Assembly: GCA_947644545.1 (NCBI GenBank) | Contig: CANRZW010000020.1 | Span: forward strand, 1-64,000 | DNA length: 64,000 nucleotides | Origin: an uncultured Lachnospiraceae bacterium | Lineage (GTDB): Bacteria; Bacillota; Clostridia; Lachnospirales; Lachnospiraceae | Reading direction: 5' to 3' | In this document: positions 45,357-53,308 of the stretch, piece by piece | How the letters are laid out: each line of letters starts with the position of its first letter | Numbering within the stretch: the stretch's first letter is position 1 | Position numbers and translations under genes: made by a program | Notes under the pieces: model-generated | What the model was told of the DNA's origin: nothing | Database searches by the model: none | The model's input: the letters and a program-made list of their open reading frames with translations, nothing else

Positions 45357-45496
45357 TGATCCTTATGTCATTGATGATGATCATTGGCATGGCTATGCCG
45401 GTATCGATACAAACATTTCATAAAGAATGAGTTCAGGCTGCGGGATGCAGATATACTACGGTTTGTCAGACTATATATGGATCACATTAATACATA

Positions 45497-45555
45497 AAAT
45501 CGAGGAGACAGCCCTGCCAAAGGAGAACGATAAGGGTTTCCTGTTTCCTCGATTT
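45497..45555. terminator. Long hairpin between convergent genes
   Basis: A 15-bp stem (45497-45511 with 45541-45555, one G-U pair) carries an inner CCCT/AGGG pairing. It lies between the beta fumarase gene on + and the small gene on -, and 4 nt from the latter's stop. It may serve as a shared terminator, although there is no long T-run on the + strand; on the minus strand the AAAT end gives ATTT only. Processing or stability structures remain possible. Confidence 0.5.
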
Positions 45556-45559
45556 GAAA

Positions 45560-45909
45560 TTACTTGTATTGGTAAAGAAACCAGTTCAACGCTTTTAGAT
45601 TAGATAAAAAAGTTGTGCTTAAATGATTTCCAACGAAAATATCCGCATATATTTGCTCAATATTTACGATCATTAATGAGTAGTAGCTCGCATATGCTTC
45701 CCCAGTTAATTCCATTTTATCATTTAAAAACCAAGTCCGTTTTTTGAGTCCTGTTCTTCTCTTTTCATATCAAATACTTCATCATCACTCAAAATATCTA
45801 CAAATGAGGAGAAGTTTTGTACAAGCAATTTGGCCCCTCCCTGGTGCATATAGTTTGACAATTCCTGAATGACAGTATTTTCGTCTCCCTGTATGTTGAT
45901 ATAATCCAT
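45560..45909 (-). CDS. Small unknown protein with apparent -1 frameshift at A AAA AAC
   Basis: Minus-strand reading from ATG 45909 (GGAG 8 nt before it) gives 61 codons and stops at 45724. From the same region the -1 frame reads on to 45560 without a stop: ...KRTWFLNDKMELTGEAYASYY... ending NLKALNWFLYQYK. If the ribosome slips one base back on A AAA AAC (plus-strand 45739-45745), the two halves join into a 116-residue protein. The sum is exact in codons. The second half alone has a weak possible start (ATG 45715, 51 codons). An assembly or sequencing error in the run of six A, a real mutation or programmed frameshifting would all explain this. No family recognised. Confidence 0.6.
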
Positions 45910-45955
45910 AGCATTTCTCCGTTTTTTGAAATCAGGCAAAAAGAACTCTTTGTTT

Positions 45956-45964
45956 ATTGTACCA
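45956..45964 (-). promoter_or_regulatory. Extended -10 promoter of the small minus-strand gene
   Basis: On the minus strand TG at 45964-45963 precedes TACAAT (45961-45956), an extended -10, 47 nt upstream of ATG 45909. No good -35 is visible. The remaining part of the gap up to 46120 shows nothing else recognisable apart from a 6-bp GTTCCA/TGGAAC inverted repeat near 46010. Confidence 0.45.
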
Positions 45965-46125
45965 CGTTTTACGGAGAAAGGAAGAATCTTCTGCTGCTAA
46001 ATACGAAGGGTTCCACATTCTGTTATGATGGAACAGCTTTATTTTGAAAAATAACCGTCAAGTGTTAAAGCATTTCGGGATCAACCAAATCCACGTTTCT
46101 TTCTTACGGTACTATACAAAAGTAA

Positions 46126-46154
46126 TTGTCTGAAAATTATAAATCGTGTATAAT
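46126..46154 (+). promoter_or_regulatory. Promoter of the DUF969-DUF979-pcp operon
   Basis: TTGTCT (46126-46131), 17-nt spacer and TATAAT (46149-46154), with a leader of about 90 nt before the first gene. Confidence 0.7.
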
Positions 46155-46247
46155 AAAAAATCAGGGAAGGAGGAAGCGGAAACGTATAAGAGGTACGGTG
46201 TAATTACGTAATCAAGAAATCAAATTATTAACGAAGGGAGTTATAAA

Positions 46248-46922
46248 ATGGAATACATTAAATTAATAGGTATTTTGATCATTGTCTTAGGCTTTGCGCT
46301 GAAGCTGGACGTGCTGGCGGTGGTTTTAGTGGCAGGTATCGTCACGGGATTGGTTGCCGGGCTGGATTTTGTGTATATTCTGGAAATTATCGGAGAATCT
46401 TTTGTGAATAACAGGCTTATGTCTATATTCCTGATCATGTTCCCCGTGATCGCGATCATTGAGAGGTACGGCATGAAGGAGAGAGCGGCTTATCTGATCG
46501 GCAAGATCAGGAATGCGTCGGCAGGTAAGGTGCTGTCGATCTGGATGGTGATTCGTTCGATCGCTTCTGCGCTGAATATTCGTATCGGCGGTCATGTGCA
46601 GTTCATCCGTCCGCTGATCCTGCCGATGACGTCTGCGGCGGCGGAAGCTTCCAAGGGATGTCCCTTAAGTGATAAAGAGGAAGAGAAGGTCAAGGGACTT
46701 TCGGCGGCAACGGAGAATTTCGGTAATTTCTTTGCCCAGAACTGTTTTCCGGCTTCGGCCAGCGTAGTGCTGATCCAGTCGGGACTGGCGGTGGCAGGCT
46801 ATGAAGTTTCTCTGTCTGATATCGCATCATCGGCAATCTATGTGATGATCATTTCCATTATTCTGACAATTGTGCAAGTATTGTTGTTTGATAAGAAAGT
46901 GAAAGGGGGCAAAAAGTCATGA
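46248..46922 (+). CDS. DUF969 membrane protein
   Basis: This 224-residue polytopic membrane protein of the DUF969 family (signature ASALNIRIGGHVQFIRPLI, NFFAQNCFPASASVVL) is usually found with DUF979 and a pyroglutamyl peptidase. Six or seven hydrophobic segments are evident. The two DUF proteins resemble halves of an ion-coupled transporter. With pcp, uptake of pyroglutamate or pyroglutamyl peptides is a reasonable inference, though not proven. The gene overlaps the next by ATGA. Confidence 0.85.
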   Translation: MEYIKLIGILIIVLGFALKLDVLAVVLVAGIVTGLVAGLDFVYILEIIGESFVNNRLMSIFLIMFPVIAIIERYGMKERAAYLIGKIRNASAGKVLSIWMVIRSIASALNIRIGGHVQFIRPLILPMTSAAAEASKGCPLSDKEEEKVKGLSAATENFGNFFAQNCFPASASVVLIQSGLAVAGYEVSLSDIASSAIYVMIISIILTIVQVLLFDKKVKGGKKS

Positions 46923-47881
46923 CGAACTTTTTAGGCGTATACTTTCCGGAATTCTTCTATGTGCTCTGCGGGCTGGTATGTTTCCTGACGGCATTCCGTG
47001 CCAGGAGAAATGAATCTGCGAAACTGGGAACGATGTTATTTTGGACATTAACAGGCATCATCTTTATGTTCGGTAAAGTTCTGCCCTCGGCAGCAGTAGG
47101 GGCTATGCTGATCGCCATGGGCTGCCTGACGGTAACGAAGCAGGTGAAGATAGGCAAGTTTCAGGAATCCACACCGGAATTTCGTAAGGCATCCAGTGAA
47201 AGGATCGGATCGAAGATCTTTGTGCCGGCCGTTACCGTTGGTTTGATCGCACTGATTCTTTCTTTTGTAAAATACGATGTGGTGAAGGACGGTGTGGCGA
47301 CGCCGACAGCCTTAAACGGTGCAATCATGACGGGTGTTGCCTGCGTTATCGCGCTGGTGCTGGCTTTTGTGATCTGTAAGCCGAAGGTTTCCGATACGAA
47401 AGAGGATACTTCCCGTCTGCTGATGCAGGTGGGTGCTGCCTGCCTGTTACCTCAGCTTCTGGGGGCGCTGGGAAGTGTCTTTGCGGAAGCAGGTGTGGGA
47501 GAAGTGATATCCGGGATGATTTCCTCCGTCGTGCCGCAGGGTAATATCGTGGTCGGGGTTATCATCTATGTTATTGGTATGGTAGTCTTTACGATGATTA
47601 TGGGTAATGCTTTTGCGGCATTTACGGTGATTACGGCCGGAATCGGTGTGCCCTTTGTCATTTCCCAGGGAGGGAATCCGGCAATTATCGGCGTATTGGG
47701 CATGACGGCGGGGTATTGCGGTACCTTGATGACCCCGATGGCTGCGAATTTTAATATTGTGCCCTGTGCGGTTCTGGAGACGAAGGATCCCAAGTGGTCG
47801 GTGATCAGGGCGCAGATCCCGATGGCGTTGATGATGATCGTTGTGCATATTATTTTGATGCTTGTGATCGGTTTCAGGTAG
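46919..47881 (+). CDS. DUF979 membrane protein
   Basis: This 320-residue integral membrane protein has about nine hydrophobic segments. Family signatures include [36 protein letters not shown] and [19 protein letters not shown]; the last resembles re-entrant loops of transporters. It partners with the upstream DUF969 protein by overlapping genes (ATGA) and with the downstream peptidase. The two-subunit transporter role is inferred from this steady association. Substrate unproven. Confidence 0.85.
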   Translation: MTNFLGVYFPEFFYVLCGLVCFLTAFRARRNESAKLGTMLFWTLTGIIFMFGKVLPSAAVGAMLIAMGCLTVTKQVKIGKFQESTPEFRKASSERIGSKIFVPAVTVGLIALILSFVKYDVVKDGVATPTALNGAIMTGVACVIALVLAFVICKPKVSDTKEDTSRLLMQVGAACLLPQLLGALGSVFAEAGVGEVISGMISSVVPQGNIVVGVIIYVIGMVVFTMIMGNAFAAFTVITAGIGVPFVISQGGNPAIIGVLGMTAGYCGTLMTPMAANFNIVPCAVLETKDPKWSVIRAQIPMALMMIVVHIILMLVIGFR

Positions 47882-47910
47882 TAAGCAATAATGGAAGGAG
47901 AAGAGCAGAG

Positions 47911-48552
47911 ATGAAAATATTAGTTACCGGGTTTGACCCGTTTGGCGGAGAGCCGATCAATCCTGCGATTGAGACGGTGAAGAGACTGCCGGACACGATT
48001 GGCGGAGCCGAGATCATTAAATTGGAGATTCCGACGGTATGTCATAAATCGCTTCATGTGATCGATGAGGCAATCGCGAAATACGATCCGGATGCGGTTC
48101 TGTCAATCGGACAGGCAGGAGGCAGGTCGGATATTACGGTGGAGCGTGTGGGAATTAACGTGGATGACTGTCGGATTCCCGATAATGAGGGGAACCAGAT
48201 TATTGATGAGCCTATCTATCCGGAAGGGCCGGATGCTTATTTCGTGACGGTGCCGATTAAGGCAATGGTAGAGCGGATCCGGGAGAAGAAAATTCCGGCA
48301 TCCGTTTCCAATACGGCGGGCACTTTCGTGTGCAATCATGTGACTTACGGGGTATGTCATCTGCTGGCGACCAAATATCCGGGGAAACGCAGTGGTTTTA
48401 TCCACATTCCCTTTCTGCCACAGCAGGTAATCGATAAGACAAATATGCCTTCCATGTCACAGGACGTGATGGTGGCGGCGATCACGGCGGCGATCGAAGC
48501 GATCGTGGATACAGAGAAGGATATTAAAGTAACGGGCGGTGCGACACATTAA
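47911..48552 (+). CDS. pcp: Pyroglutamyl-peptidase I
   Basis: This 213-residue cytoplasmic cysteine peptidase (family C15) removes N-terminal pyroglutamate from peptides. The triad is visible: E78 ([14 protein letters not shown]), C141 ([15 protein letters not shown]) and H165 ([13 protein letters not shown]). The opening [19 protein letters not shown] is typical. The frame is open from 47794 inside the DUF979 gene; the ATG at 47911, with AAGGAG 10 nt upstream, is correct. The operon context links the peptidase to import of its substrate. Confidence 0.96.
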   Translation: MKILVTGFDPFGGEPINPAIETVKRLPDTIGGAEIIKLEIPTVCHKSLHVIDEAIAKYDPDAVLSIGQAGGRSDITVERVGINVDDCRIPDNEGNQIIDEPIYPEGPDAYFVTVPIKAMVERIREKKIPASVSNTAGTFVCNHVTYGVCHLLATKYPGKRSGFIHIPFLPQQVIDKTNMPSMSQDVMVAAITAAIEAIVDTEKDIKVTGGATH

Positions 48553-48717
48553 TGAAAGTGATGGATTTATAAAGGTCATGGAATGAATGATACGTGGAAT
48601 CTTCCATGTCAGGAGATTTTGGCAGCATGATACGCGGTTGGGCACATCGATCGGTAGAAATGCTGCCAAATCAGAAAATTTTAGGCAATTTTCGATGAAT
48701 TTTAAGGCAATAAAAGA

Positions 48718-48746
48718 TTGACAAGTGGGAATACTTTAGGTATAAT
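48718..48746 (+). promoter_or_regulatory. Consensus promoter of tRNA-Ser
   Basis: A perfect TTGACA (48718-48723), 17-nt spacer and TATAAT (48741-48746) lie 58 nt before the tRNA. Confidence 0.9.
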
Positions 48747-48804
48747 AAATTTTGCGTTGTTGCAAACGCATAACTTCATATTGGTAGAGGATAGTTCAGA
48801 CTAT

Positions 48805-48892
48805 GGAGAAATACTCAAGAGGCTGAAGAGGCGCCCCTGCTAAGGGTGTAGGTCGTTTACGCGGCGCGAGGGTTCAAATCCCTCTTTCTCCG
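48805..48892 (+). tRNA. tRNA-Ser (GCT)
   Basis: An 88-nt tRNA with acceptor GGAGAAA/TTTCTCC plus discriminator G, anticodon loop CTGCTAA (GCT), a long variable arm as in class II tRNAs, and a T arm GAGGG TTCAAAT CCCTC. No CCA is encoded. Confidence 0.95.
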
Positions 48893-48913
48893 TTATACTA
48901 TCGTATGAAATGA

Positions 48914-48950
48914 GAAGTGTTGATCAGGTTCAGCACTTCTTTTTATTTTG
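48914..48950 (+). terminator. Terminator after tRNA-Ser
   Basis: A 10-bp stem GAAGTGTTGA/TCAGCACTTC (one G-U pair) with a 6-nt loop, followed by TTTTTATTTT. Confidence 0.85.
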
Positions 48951-49039
48951 TAAAAAGGTCGAAGCCTCTGCTCGATCAAGAATCCGTACTGATTGATGAT
49001 AGAAAGGTCCCGTGTATCAGGATAGAATCTTTTTTGGTA

Positions 49040-49068
49040 TTGACGATGGATAAATAAGGTGTTATATT
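49040..49068 (+). promoter_or_regulatory. Promoter of the GntR-ABC operon
   Basis: TTGACG (49040-49045), 17-nt spacer and TATATT (49063-49068). The -10 is the first part of the palindrome described next, and the operon starts 150 nt downstream. Confidence 0.75.
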
Positions 49069-49093
49069 GTACTTGTACAATAAGTACAATATA
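49063..49093. promoter_or_regulatory. Palindromic operator, probably for the GntR regulator
   Basis: A perfect 12-bp inverted repeat (49063-49074 TATATTGTACTT and 49082-49093) with a 7-nt centre overlaps the -10 and the start region. YtrA-type GntR repressors bind such palindromes to control their own operon, so binding would block transcription. Confidence 0.65.
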
Positions 49094-49118
49094 ATCGAAA
49101 AACATCTCGAAAAAGGTT

Positions 49119-49169
49119 AACTAAATTCTCTGATGAGTAATTTAGTTCAATAGACTGAACAAGTTCAGT
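49119..49169 (+). repeat. Second hairpin element with CTCTGATGAG loop
   Basis: A 9-bp stem AACTAAATT/AATTTAGTT (49119-49127, 49139-49147) encloses the loop CTCTGATGAGT, the same loop core as upstream of tatD (13063-13072). A small ACTGAAC/GTTCAGT repeat (49154-49169) follows. Together with the operator these fill the 320-nt gap after the tRNA. Confidence 0.6.
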
Positions 49170-49213
49170 TGGAATTGCGAGTGAAGCAGAAGGAATCAAG
49201 TTGAGGGGCAGCG

Positions 49214-49591
49214 ATGGAGATTATTATCAGTAATAACGTCAATAAGCCGATCTATGAGCAGATTACATCCCAGATCAAGGCGATGATTATGAGTGGTGAG
49301 CTGCAGCCCGGGGAAGGGATTCCGTCCATGCGGGCGCTTGCAAAATCGATTCATGTAAGTGTTATCACGGTGCAGAAGGCGTATGAAGATCTGCAGCGGG
49401 ACGGTTTTATCGAGACGACCGTAGGCCGGGGCAGCTTTGTGGCCGCTCAGAATAAGGAATTTTATCAGGAAGAACAGCAGCGCATTGCGGAACAGCATCT
49501 GCAGGCGGCAGCGGAGATTGGTCGCATGAACAATATTTCTCTGGAGAAGTTGACGAAGATCCTGCAGCTTTTCTATGAAGGGGAAGAGTAG
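49214..49591 (+). CDS. GntR-family regulator, YtrA type
   Basis: This 125-residue repressor has an N-terminal winged helix (about 8-78, IYEQITSQIKAMIMSGELQP, IPSMRALAKSIHVSVITVQK) and a short helical tail without a ligand-binding domain, which is the YtrA subfamily layout. YtrA-type proteins control adjacent ABC transporter genes, often in response to cell-wall antibiotics. The palindrome at 49063-49093 is a likely site. The next gene is the ATPase, 24 nt downstream. Confidence 0.92.
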   Translation: MEIIISNNVNKPIYEQITSQIKAMIMSGELQPGEGIPSMRALAKSIHVSVITVQKAYEDLQRDGFIETTVGRGSFVAAQNKEFYQEEQQRIAEQHLQAAAEIGRMNNISLEKLTKILQLFYEGEE

Positions 49592-49615
49592 CAGAAGGAA
49601 GAGGGGAGAGTGTCC

Positions 49616-50497
49616 ATGGACAATATTTTAGAATTAAAGCAGGTAACGAAACTATTTCCGGAATCGGAGTTCAAACTCGATAGCGTATCATTTTCCGTTC
49701 CTTATGGCAGTATCATGGGGATTGTGGGAGAAAACGGAGCGGGAAAGACCACGACCATTGGCTGTATTCTCAATACGGTTTTAAGGGACAGAGGCGATGT
49801 TCGTCTGTTCGGTAGAAGGATGCGGGATCCGGATACGGATCTGCGTGAAAAGATTGGGGTTGTCTATGATGGCAACAATTTTCCGGCTTATCTGACGGCG
49901 GATCGGCTTTCCAGAATTATGCAGGGAGTGTACCGCGCCTGGGACGAGCCTCTGTTCCGAAAGTATCTGGAAGATTTTGGGCTTCCTGCCGGGCAGAAGA
50001 TCAGGCATTATTCCAGAGGCATGACGATGAAACTGGCTATTGCCGTGGCGCTTTCTCATCATCCGCAGTTGTTGATTCTGGATGAAGCTACCGGAGGTTT
50101 GGATCCTGTGATGCGGGATGAGATGTTGGATGTGCTGCTGGAATTCGTGCAGGAGGAACAGCATTCCGTATTAATGTCCTCCCATATCACGAGCGATCTG
50201 GAGAAGATTGCCGACTATATCACTTTTATTCATAATGGCCAGGTGATCCTGACAGCGTCGAAAAATGATCTGGCATATCGTTATGCCGTTATGCGGTGCC
50301 GCGAAAGTGAGTTTCAGACATTGGATCCGCAGGATATCATTGCTTATCGGAAGCGGGATTATCAGACAGATGTGCTTGTGGCGGACGGACAAAGGATGCG
50401 GCATATGTATCGGGATGCAGTGGTGGATCATGTATCGTTGGATGAGATTATGATCCTGCTGATCAAGGGTGAAAAGGGCGGCAGTGCGCCGTGTTAA
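49616..50497 (+). CDS. ABC transporter ATPase (YtrB-like)
   Basis: This 293-residue ATPase has an intact domain: Walker A (GIVGENGAGKTTTIG), Q-loop region (IGVVYDGNNFPAYL), signature-like region HYSRGMTMKLAIAVALSHHP, Walker B (LLILDEATGGLDPV) and H-loop (VLMSSHITSDLEKIADYI). The signature SRGMTMKL departs from LSGGQ, as usual in YtrB-like ATPases. The C-terminal 70 residues form an extra domain. The ATG at 49616 is preferred over GTG 49610. It pairs with the membrane protein encoded next. Confidence 0.92.
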   Translation: MDNILELKQVTKLFPESEFKLDSVSFSVPYGSIMGIVGENGAGKTTTIGCILNTVLRDRGDVRLFGRRMRDPDTDLREKIGVVYDGNNFPAYLTADRLSRIMQGVYRAWDEPLFRKYLEDFGLPAGQKIRHYSRGMTMKLAIAVALSHHPQLLILDEATGGLDPVMRDEMLDVLLEFVQEEQHSVLMSSHITSDLEKIADYITFIHNGQVILTASKNDLAYRYAVMRCRESEFQTLDPQDIIAYRKRDYQTDVLVADGQRMRHMYRDAVVDHVSLDEIMILLIKGEKGGSAPC

Positions 50498-50541
50498 GGA
50501 TCCTGTCAAAAAGTCACAGGCAGATTATGGGAGGTTGTTAG

Positions 50542-51195
50542 ATGAAAGGACTACTCAGGGATAATTTTTATGCAGCTTATGCGAATGCGAAGGCGCTTAT
50601 GGGGATTCTGCTTCTGGCAGGAATTGCCGTTGCGATCTATCCGAAGGAGGGAATCTGGCTCAGGTATTATATGTTGTGCTGTCTGGTGGGGCTTAATTTC
50701 GTGACGTTACAGGACTTTCACAAGGGTGGCTTTAGCAGATGGGAACAGTACAAGCTGACGCTGCCGGTCACCAGAGCGGATATTGTGAGAAGTTGTTATG
50801 CGGGTCACCTTTTCTGGATGTTTGCAGGCGGCGTGTTTGCCAGTGTCACAGCGGGACTGGCCGTATTACTGCATGGTTTCGTCTTTGATCTGTGGACGGA
50901 TGTGCTGCTGATCTATATTATGGGAATGAGTATCAGTTTGTTTATGGGCGCGATCTTTTTCCCACTGCTATATGCGCGTGGGGAGGAGAGAAAAGAGGCT
51001 TCTCTGATGGGCAGCGCGCTCTTTGCGGTGGCGATTGTGCTCGGTCTGGCGTTATTGTGGAATTTCCTGTTTGGTCCCCGCATGACAACTGCACAGATCA
51101 TTGGGGGAGGAGTCATAATACTGTTCTGTGCGATCGCAGCGTATGGAGTATCTTACTTGCTGGCGGTAGAGATTTTTCATCACAAGGAATACTGA
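50542..51195 (+). CDS. ABC-2 type membrane permease
   Basis: This 217-residue membrane protein has six hydrophobic segments and a N-terminal amphipathic start (MKGLLRDNFYAAYANAKAL), in keeping with small ABC-2 permeases. The cytoplasmic loop RWEQYKLTLPVTRADIVRS is characteristic of that family. It completes the GntR-regulated exporter, with possible roles in cell-envelope stress or drug resistance. SD GGGAGG is well placed. Confidence 0.85.
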   Translation: MKGLLRDNFYAAYANAKALMGILLLAGIAVAIYPKEGIWLRYYMLCCLVGLNFVTLQDFHKGGFSRWEQYKLTLPVTRADIVRSCYAGHLFWMFAGGVFASVTAGLAVLLHGFVFDLWTDVLLIYIMGMSISLFMGAIFFPLLYARGEERKEASLMGSALFAVAIVLGLALLWNFLFGPRMTTAQIIGGGVIILFCAIAAYGVSYLLAVEIFHHKEY

Positions 51196-51272
51196 ATAGG
51201 GGCGCTGTATTGCGGTTCCTTGTCCTGCAGCGTAACTGCTGCGCAAAAGATGAATTTCGGGTCAACGTGAAC

Positions 51273-51301
51273 TTTACACGGTTTTAATAATCTGGTATGA
51301 T
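51273..51301 (+). promoter_or_regulatory. Promoter of the 39-residue peptide gene
   Basis: TTTACA (51273-51278), 17-nt spacer and TATGAT (51296-51301), 80 nt upstream of the small ORF. Confidence 0.6.
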
Positions 51302-51380
51302 ATTTCTGTAGCCGAAAACACAGGCGGCAGGTTTAATATTCTGGGTATTAACCTTACAGATAGTAGCAGGAGGTTTTGTT

Positions 51381-51500
51381 ATGGGATTTATGTTATTGGC
51401 CGGAGGATTTGTTGTTGTTCTGATTCCCGTTGTGATTGCGGTGGTGTCATCTGTCGTATCGGCAGTGGCGGCGTCACAGGATATCGGGGAAGACGAATAA
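51381..51500 (+). CDS. 39-residue single-span membrane peptide
   Basis: The reading frame ATG 51381 to TAA 51500 encodes 39 residues. A hydrophobic N-terminal helix (GFMLLAGGFVVVLIPVVIAV) is followed by small residues and an acidic tail (QDIGEDE). It has its own promoter, an AGGAGGT SD 6 nt before ATG and a strong terminator, so it is most likely a genuine single-gene unit. No homolog is recognised. A type I toxin is conceivable, but the acidic tail and the absence of an obvious antisense RNA argue against it. Confidence 0.65.
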   Translation: MGFMLLAGGFVVVLIPVVIAVVSSVVSAVAASQDIGEDE

Positions 51501-51543
51501 AGATTGCAGAGTGTGGGACAACGGATAAGATATGCCGGAGGAT

Positions 51544-51583
51544 AGGGCAGGGAAAAGGAGACTTTTCACTGTCCTTATTTTTT
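51544..51583 (+). terminator. Terminator after the 39-residue peptide gene
   Basis: A two-part stem (GAAAAG/CTTTTC at 51552-51557/51562-51567, a mismatch, then seven further pairs at 51544-51550/51569-51575) ends in TATTTTTT. Confidence 0.8.
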
Positions 51584-51732
51584 AGCAACTTCTTAACACC
51601 GCTTTTTATTTCTTTTTCACTGATTTTTCTGTAGGATAATGCATAGAGATAATTTAGTATATTGGGGAAGACGTGTGTCTTTGCCGTGAAACAGATATTT
51701 TGTGTAGAGGGAAGGGAGGATATAGATAACGG

Positions 51733-53235
51733 ATGAATGAAAAACTGAAAGAAAAGACGAAGGAATCCCTTTCGAGTGTGCTGCCGATCACGATGATCGT
51801 ACTGGTCTTAAGCGTTACGCTGGTGCCGCTGGAGGTCAGTACACTGGTATTGTTCCTGACAGGGGCCTTTCTTCTGATCATGGGTATGGGCCTTTTCCAG
51901 CTGGGTGCGGAGATGGCGATGACGCCGCTTGGACAGGGTGTGGGCGGCAAGCTGGTCAAGAGCAGCAGTATTGCACTGATGGCAGTGGTCTGCTTTATCA
52001 TGGGAGCAATCATCACGATCTCGGAGCCGGATCTGCAGGTGCTGGCCAATCAGGTGTCGGCGATCCCGAACATGGTGCTGATCCTGACCGTGGCGGTGGG
52101 CGTAGGTATCTTTATGGTGATCGCGCTGCTGCGTATCCTGTTTAAGGTAAGACTGTCAATGCTGTTGGCGATCCTGTACATATTGGTGTTTGTTCTTTCA
52201 TTCCTGACGCCGTCGGATTTTATCGCGGTAGCTTTCGATGCGGGCGGTGTGACGACCGGGCCGATGACGGTGCCTTTTATTATGTCGCTGGGCGTGGGAC
52301 TTTCCGCGGCGCGAAGCGATAAGGAGGGGAGCAACGACAGCTTCGGCCTGATTGCGCTGTGCAGTGTAGGACCGATCCTGATGGTGCTGCTTCTGGGTAT
52401 CTTCTATCATCCGACAGAGGCGATTTACACGGCGGTGGAGATTCCGGAGCTGGTGACGACGCAGGACGTGGTGCGGGAATTTGCAGCGGAGATCCCGGAT
52501 TATGTGCGGGAGGTACTGAGCAGCATTCTGCCGGTGATCGGTGTATTCCTGTTGTTTCAGCTGCGGGGGAAGATCTACCGGAAGCGTCAGGTACAGAGAA
52601 TGGCAGTCGGGTTTATCTATACGGTGCTGGGGCTGATTCTTTTCCTGACGGGCGTGAATGTGGGGTTTGCCCCTGTGGGGAGTCTGCTGGGCAGCGGTAT
52701 TGCGGACAGCAGTTATAAGTGGGCGCTTATTCCGGTGGGAATCATTATCGGTTACTATATTGTCAAGGCCGAGCCTGCGGTGCAGGTTCTGAATGAGCAG
52801 GTAGAGGAGATCACGGGCGGTAACGTGTCCTTTAAGATGATGAACGCGGCGCTCTCTGCCGGGGTAGCCTGTGCGGTGGCGCTCTCCATGGTGCGTGTGC
52901 TGACAGGGGTCAGCATCTACTGGATCATCATTCCCGGCTATACACTGGCCTTTATCTTAAGCAAATTGGTGCCGCCTGTTTTTGTCGGTATCGCTTTTGA
53001 CTCCGGCGGCGTTGCCAGCGGTCCTATGACTTCCACGTTCCTGCTGCCGCTGGCCATGGGAGCCTGTACGGCCGTGGGCGGTAATGTGGTGGCGGATGCC
53101 TTCGGTATCGTGGCGCTGGTGGCTCTGGCGCCGCTGATTGCGATCCAGTGTATGGGAGTCGTATCGGCCCGTAAGGCCAAGGTAGTGAAGCAGCCGATTC
53201 AGGCGATCGAGGATCTTATTGTGGATCTTGAATAA
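51733..53235 (+). CDS. DUF1538 membrane protein
   Basis: This 500-residue polytopic membrane protein consists of two homologous DUF1538 halves. The matching signatures are AFDAGGVTTGPMTVPFIMSL in the first half and AFDSGGVASGPMTSTFLLPL in the second. About 12 hydrophobic segments are present. The pattern of two inverted or repeated domains with a short GPMT loop suggests a transporter. It is followed by a tandem P-II-like protein, and DUF1538/P-II pairs suggest nucleotide-dependent control of transport. The substrate is unknown. Confidence 0.85.
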   Translation: MNEKLKEKTKESLSSVLPITMIVLVLSVTLVPLEVSTLVLFLTGAFLLIMGMGLFQLGAEMAMTPLGQGVGGKLVKSSSIALMAVVCFIMGAIITISEPDLQVLANQVSAIPNMVLILTVAVGVGIFMVIALLRILFKVRLSMLLAILYILVFVLSFLTPSDFIAVAFDAGGVTTGPMTVPFIMSLGVGLSAARSDKEGSNDSFGLIALCSVGPILMVLLLGIFYHPTEAIYTAVEIPELVTTQDVVREFAAEIPDYVREVLSSILPVIGVFLLFQLRGKIYRKRQVQRMAVGFIYTVLGLILFLTGVNVGFAPVGSLLGSGIADSSYKWALIPVGIIIGYYIVKAEPAVQVLNEQVEEITGGNVSFKMMNAALSAGVACAVALSMVRVLTGVSIYWIIIPGYTLAFILSKLVPPVFVGIAFDSGGVASGPMTSTFLLPLAMGACTAVGGNVVADAFGIVALVALAPLIAIQCMGVVSARKAKVVKQPIQAIEDLIVDLE

Positions 53236-53308
53236 AAAGATTTGCCAGGGCCTCTGCAAAGAAGATGAGCGGGGGATGGTATCATAGAGAGGAGGCACGG
53301 TTAGTAAC

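Noticed and set aside
45560-45715. The 51-codon minus-strand frame as an independent gene
   Set aside because: ATG 45715 lacks a convincing SD, and the frame continues upstream with protein-like sequence to the slippery heptamer, so one frameshifted gene is more likely.
13063-49137. CRISPR or other repeat arrays anywhere in the window
   Set aside because: Only isolated pairs of repeats were seen. There is no regular spacer-repeat pattern and no cas gene.
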